6,974 nt of DNA from Actinomycetes bacterium (GTDB lineage: Bacteria; Actinomycetota; Acidimicrobiia; Acidimicrobiales; RAAP-2). Position numbers and translations under genes: made by a program. The stretch spans positions 1 through 6,974 of the forward strand of contig JAJZFO010000066.1 in NCBI GenBank assembly GCA_021805305.1. Reading direction: 5' to 3'. Under the pieces are notes generated by a model. The model was not told where the DNA came from and ran no database searches. It was given only the letters and a program-made list of their open reading frames with translations. This document shows positions 3,871 to 6,974 of the stretch, piece by piece (the stretch's first letter is position 1; each line of letters opens with the position of its first letter).

Positions 3871-4295
3871 TGGATGACGCACTCACCGATCTCGCCGCCC
3901 GACTCCGCTCGAGCGTCGCGCGACTGCAACGGCGGTTACGCGCCTCGGCGTCGGGACCGACCTCGCCGGCCGCGATGTCGATCCTGGGCCTGCTCGACAA
4001 GCACGAGAGTCTGAGCCTGGGCGAACTGGCGAGTTTGGAACTGGTGCGCCCGCCCTCGATCACCCCGCTGGTGCGCTCCCTCGAGGCCCAGGGCTACCTC
4101 ACGCGCGTCCCCGACCCGTCGGATCGACGCAGCGTCCGGGTGAGGATGACGGCCGCGGGTCGTCGCGAGCTCGAGGCCAATCGTCGGCGGCGCACGCAGT
4201 TCCTCGAACAAAAGCTGCTCCGCCTCTCGTCCGCCGAGCGCGCCACGGCGCTCGAACTGGTGAGGTTCCTCGAATCATTGACCGAGGAGACGTGA
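3870..4295 (+). CDS. MarR-family transcriptional regulator
   Basis: Winged-helix repressor of 141 aa, full family length, expected to bind DNA as a dimer and to be released by a small, often aromatic, ligand. N- and C-terminal helices (about 3-27 and 100-138) form the dimer domain. The winged helix covers about 36-97: LSLGELASLELVRPPSITPLVRSLEAQGYL (48-77) is the HTH, and RVPDPSDRRSVRVRMTAAG (79-97) is the wing with the Asp-Arg-Arg signature. ATG 3870 has no ribosome binding site; translation probably starts on a very short or absent leader. The stop overlaps the exporter start by 4 nt (GTGA, 4292-4295), so the two are one operon. The operator at the promoter argues that it represses itself and the exporter. 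Confidence 0.93.
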   Translation: MDDALTDLAARLRSSVARLQRRLRASASGPTSPAAMSILGLLDKHESLSLGELASLELVRPPSITPLVRSLEAQGYLTRVPDPSDRRSVRVRMTAAGRRELEANRRRRTQFLEQKLLRLSSAERATALELVRFLESLTEET

Positions 4296-5539
4296 GCGCC
4301 CGGGCCTACTCGGCCAAGACCTTCGCGGCCCTGGCGGTGCGCAACTTCCGGCTGTACTTCATCGGACAGCTCATCTCGGTGTCGGGCACCTGGATGCAGT
4401 CGGTCGCCATGGGCTGGTTGGTCCTGCAAGTCTCGGGCTCCTCGCTCGACCTCGGCCTCGTCGTCGCGTTGCAGTTCGTCCCGATGCTGCTCGCCGGTCC
4501 CTACGGCGGCCTCGTGGCGGATCGTCGCGACAAGCGCCAGATCCTCTACGTGACCCAGAGCGTCTCGGGGGTGCTCGCCCTCGTGCTCGGACTGCTCGTC
4601 ACGCTGCACCACGTGGACATGACGACCCTGTACGTCATGGCCGCACTGCTCGGCGTGGTGAACCTCTTCGACAACCCCGCGCGCCAGTCCTTCGTCCAGC
4701 AGATGGTCGGGCCCGAGTTGATCGCCAACGCCGTCAGCCTCAACAGCGTCTTGATGAACGCCGGACGCCTGATCGGACCAGGGATCGCCGCGGGCTTCAT
4801 CGCATTCTTCGGTTCGGCGGTGTGCTTCTACGTCAACGCCGCCTCCTACCTGGCGGTCCTGGTCGCCCTGGCGATGATGCGCGCGCGCGACTTCTTGCCC
4901 ATGCGAACGGTGTCGCGTGAGCGCGGCCAGGTGCGACTGGGGCTGCGCTACGTGGCCCAACAACCCCTGCTGCGCGAGGTGCTGATCGGCATCGCCGCCA
5001 TTGGCACCTTCGCCTACAACTTCACCGTGACGCTGCCGCTGCTCGCGCGCGGCACCTTCCACGCCCGCTCGGCCTCGGGATACGGTCTCTTGATGGCGGC
5101 CATGGGACTCGGGGCCATCGCGGGCGGACTGGCCACCGCCTATCGCGCGCGCCCCACCCCGCGCCTGCTCGCGGGGCTCTCGTTGGGCTTCGGGGCGATG
5201 ATGGCCCTGGTCGGCGCGATGCCGACCCTGACCTGGGCCGAGGTGATGTTGATACCGACCGGCGCGCTGTCGATCGCGTTGATCTCGACCGCCAACTCGT
5301 TCCTGCAGACGAACTCGAGTCAGGAGATGCGCGGGCGCGTCATGAGTCTCTACGCGATCGCCTTCCTCGGCACGACGCCCATCGGTGCGCCACTCGTGGG
5401 CGTCGTCGTGCGATACAGCAATCCTCGCGTGGGCGTGTGGATGGGTGCGGCGGTCACCCTGATCACGGGCACGATCCTGTGGCGATCGTCGACGGCACGC
5501 CGCGCGCGCTCGCGCGAGGCGAATGGGGTCCTCGGGTAA
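4292..5539 (+). CDS. MFS exporter (MFS_3/EntS-like)
   Basis: Inner-membrane major facilitator superfamily efflux protein of 415 aa. About twelve hydrophobic segments can be placed (roughly 21-46, 53-77, 84-105, 110-128, 148-170, 176-197, 229-250, 262-283, 290-309, 314-336, 350-372, 381-398). The loop after TM2 reads GGLVADRRDKR (72-82), the conserved MFS motif A. RGRVMSLYAIAFLGTTPIGAPLVG (347-370) is characteristic of the group that includes the enterobactin exporter EntS and macrolide-type efflux proteins. The transported compound is unknown; drug or siderophore export by proton antiport is inferred from the family. GTG 4292 overlaps the MarR stop and has GAGG 4 nt upstream, so translation is probably coupled. 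Control by the preceding MarR is likely. The C-terminal tail (400-415) is Arg-rich and cytoplasmic. Confidence 0.93.
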   Translation: MSARAYSAKTFAALAVRNFRLYFIGQLISVSGTWMQSVAMGWLVLQVSGSSLDLGLVVALQFVPMLLAGPYGGLVADRRDKRQILYVTQSVSGVLALVLGLLVTLHHVDMTTLYVMAALLGVVNLFDNPARQSFVQQMVGPELIANAVSLNSVLMNAGRLIGPGIAAGFIAFFGSAVCFYVNAASYLAVLVALAMMRARDFLPMRTVSRERGQVRLGLRYVAQQPLLREVLIGIAAIGTFAYNFTVTLPLLARGTFHARSASGYGLLMAAMGLGAIAGGLATAYRARPTPRLLAGLSLGFGAMMALVGAMPTLTWAEVMLIPTGALSIALISTANSFLQTNSSQEMRGRVMSLYAIAFLGTTPIGAPLVGVVVRYSNPRVGVWMGAAVTLITGTILWRSSTARRARSREANGVLG

Positions 5540-5556
5540 GGTCCTCCTTGTACCCG
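5533..5556 (+). terminator. hairpin spanning the MFS stop codon
   Basis: CGGGTA (5533-5538) pairs with TACCCG (5551-5556), and inside it AGG (5539-5541) pairs with CCT (5546-5548) around a TCCT loop, leaving a 2-nt bulge. The 9-bp stem includes the exporter stop codon. No T-tract follows, so it may be a U-less terminator, a 3' stabilising structure or chance. Confidence 0.35.
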
Positions 5557-5576
5557 TCGGGGGCATCGGCGAGAAT
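5548..5576 (+). promoter_or_regulatory. possible promoter of the glycosyltransferase gene
   Basis: TTGTAC (5548-5553) and GAGAAT (5571-5576) are separated by 17 nt, a standard sigma-70 spacing. They match consensus at 3 and 4 of 6 positions. The start would be near 5583, leaving a leader of about 24 nt with GGAAAG as ribosome binding site. The -35 box overlaps the preceding hairpin. Confidence 0.3.
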
Positions 5577-5606
5577 GAACACTCGCCCTCCCCGGAAAGT
5601 TGAATC

Positions 5607-6974
5607 GTGCCCCTCACCCTTCGCCAATTCGTCACCTCGACGAGGGAGTCGTGGGTGCGTTCGACGACCATCGAGGTGCCTCGGGCCCGGCCCGCGGCCC
5701 CCGCGGGGCCCGGGGGGCGACGCATCGCGTTCCTGGTGTACCGGGGCAATCCCCAGTGCGGGGGCCAAGGCGTCTACACCCGCCACCTGACGCGTGAACT
5801 GGTGCGTCTGGGTCATCAGGTCGAGGTCTTCTCGGGTCCGCCCTGGCCCCAGCTCGACGAGGGGGTGGGGTTCACGCCGGTGCCCGGGCTCGACCTGTAC
5901 CGCGAACCCGATCCCTTCCGCTGGCCGGCGCGACGCGAATTTCGCTCACGCGCGGACCTGGGTGAGTTCCTGATCATGCTCAGCGGAGGCTTCGGCGAAC
6001 CCTGGGCCTTCGCGCGTCGCGTGCGCGGTCTCTTGGCCCACCGACGGGGCGACTTCGATATCGTGCACGACAACCAGTGCCTGGGCAGGGGAATCGCGTC
6101 GCTGGCGACATCAGGGTGGCCGCTGCTGGCCACGCTGCACCACCCCATCACGGTGGACCGGACGATCGCCCTCGCGCACGCGACGACGCGCGCGCAGCGC
6201 TTTGGCACCCGTCGCTGGTACGGCTTCTTGAGGATGCAGGTGCGCACGCTGCGCCGACTGCCGGCGGTGTTGACGGTCTCGCACAATTCCAAGGCCGACA
6301 TCCACGCCCAGATGGGGGTGGCGCTGGAACGACTGACCGTCGTGCCAGTGGGGGTCGAGCACGACGTCTTTCGCCCCTACGAGGACGTCACCAAGCGGCC
6401 CGGGCGCCTGATGGTGACCACGAGCTCCGACGTCGCGATGAAGGGCCTCGTCCCGTTGCTCGAGGCGGTGGCCAAACTGCGCACCGAACGCGACGTCGAC
6501 CTCGTGGTGATCGGGCGCCCGCGCCCCGGGGGTCGCGTCGCCGACACCATCGAGCGACTCGGTCTGGGTGACATCGTCACCACGGTCTCGGGGGTCAGCG
6601 ACGAGGAGTTGGCGCGTCTCTACGGCCAGGCCGAGGTCGCCATCGTGCCCAGCCTCTACGAGGGGTTCTCCCTGCCGGCGATCGAGGCGATGAGCTGCGC
6701 GTTGCCGGTGGTGGCCACGACCGGGGGAGCACTGCCCGAGGTGATCGGACCCCACGGCGAGTGCGGACTGCTGGTGACGCCCAACGACCCTGACGCCCTG
6801 GTGACGGCGATTCGGACCCTGCTCGACGACGCCGCGTTGCGCGCGCGTCTGGGGGCCCGGGGTCGCCAGCGCGTCATGGAGCGATTCACCTGGGAGGTGA
6901 CCGCTCGCGGGACGGCGGCCTGTTACGACGCGGTGCTCGAGGGGCGCGACCTGCCGGCGTCGGTGGACTTCACC
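5607..6974 (+). CDS. GT4-family glycosyltransferase (3' end outside window)
   Basis: Retaining GT-B glycosyltransferase moving a sugar from a nucleotide-sugar donor, probably to a lipid, glycan or small acceptor at the cytoplasmic face; donor and acceptor are unknown. 456 codons are visible and the frame is open at the window end. The N-terminal Rossmann domain starts with RIAFLVYRGNPQCGGQGVYT (39-58), including the Gly-rich loop. HNS (226-228) and VPVGVEHDVF (246-255) mark the domain junction. The C-terminal donor domain has MKG (278-280), VIG (301-303) and the E-x7-E motif EGFSLPAIE (352-360), followed by GGALPEV (373-379). GTG 5607 follows an in-frame TGA (5601) and has GGAAAG 7 nt upstream. 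Residues 1-38 are an unusual extension ending in an Ala/Pro/Gly/Arg linker; GTG 5655 or 5676 are alternative starts. It is 67 nt from the exporter gene and probably not in its operon. Confidence 0.92.
   Translation, partial: MPLTLRQFVTSTRESWVRSTTIEVPRARPAAPAGPGGRRIAFLVYRGNPQCGGQGVYTRHLTRELVRLGHQVEVFSGPPWPQLDEGVGFTPVPGLDLYREPDPFRWPARREFRSRADLGEFLIMLSGGFGEPWAFARRVRGLLAHRRGDFDIVHDNQCLGRGIASLATSGWPLLATLHHPITVDRTIALAHATTRAQRFGTRRWYGFLRMQVRTLRRLPAVLTVSHNSKADIHAQMGVALERLTVVPVGVEHDVFRPYEDVTKRPGRLMVTTSSDVAMKGLVPLLEAVAKLRTERDVDLVVIGRPRPGGRVADTIERLGLGDIVTTVSGVSDEELARLYGQAEVAIVPSLYEGFSLPAIEAMSCALPVVATTGGALPEVIGPHGECGLLVTPNDPDALVTAIRTLLDDAALRARLGARGRQRVMERFTWEVTARGTAACYDAVLEGRDLPASVDFT

Noticed and set aside
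4094..5749. 551-codon open frame on the minus strand opposite the MarR and MFS genes
   Set aside because: It is Arg/His/Asp/Gly-rich with no recognisable domain and lies opposite two confidently identified genes. Long antisense frames are expected in DNA with this third-position G/C bias.
1..6974. Mobile element, CRISPR array, tRNA, riboswitch or toxin-antitoxin pair
   Set aside because: I looked for transposase or integrase motifs, regularly spaced repeats, tRNA-like cloverleaf ends and small paired toxin genes and saw none.

Overview
The window is high-GC DNA with strongly G/C-ending codons. It carries a Lys-type (group III) phosphofructokinase and several start codons lying 6-7 nt after a TANNNT -10 box, a leaderless arrangement common in actinobacteria. 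It is therefore most likely a chromosomal segment of an actinomycete. An Acidimicrobiia-like lineage is my guess and cannot be proven here. I see no insertion sequences, tRNA or rRNA genes, CRISPR arrays or phage genes.

Layout. Positions 1-40 may hold the last codons of a rightward gene that ends on the same CTAG as the leftward phosphofructokinase gene (37-1068, minus). A 220-nt divergent region (1069-1288) follows. It contains a likely pfkA promoter island, a long nested inverted repeat, a 10-bp tandem repeat and a CRP-like palindrome. A GNAT acetyltransferase (1289-1741, plus) overlaps tail-to-tail with a beta-class carbonic anhydrase-like gene (1727-2224, minus). That gene is divergent from a small AhpD/carboxymuconolactone decarboxylase-family protein (2278-2643, plus); the two promoters appear to share one -10 segment. 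Next come a stand-alone NifU C-terminal (Nfu) iron-sulfur protein (2698-3030), a TetR-family regulator (3155-3838), a MarR-family regulator (3870-4295), an MFS exporter (4292-5539) and a GT4 glycosyltransferase (5607 to beyond the window end).

How the genes work together. The clearest functional unit is the MarR-MFS pair. The genes overlap by 4 nt, and a perfect 8-3-8 inverted repeat lies between a consensus TATAAT box and the MarR start codon. This looks like a self-repressed efflux operon opened by a small ligand. The other genes look like housekeeping or stress functions packed closely: glycolysis, CO2/bicarbonate conversion, thiol-dependent peroxide or redox chemistry, Fe-S cluster delivery and envelope or glycolipid glycosylation. 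No obviously new multi-gene system is visible. The most interesting signals are regulatory: the MarR operator, the overlapping divergent promoter, apparent leaderless starts, the CRP-like site, and a possible 18-codon upstream ORF coupled to the TetR gene.
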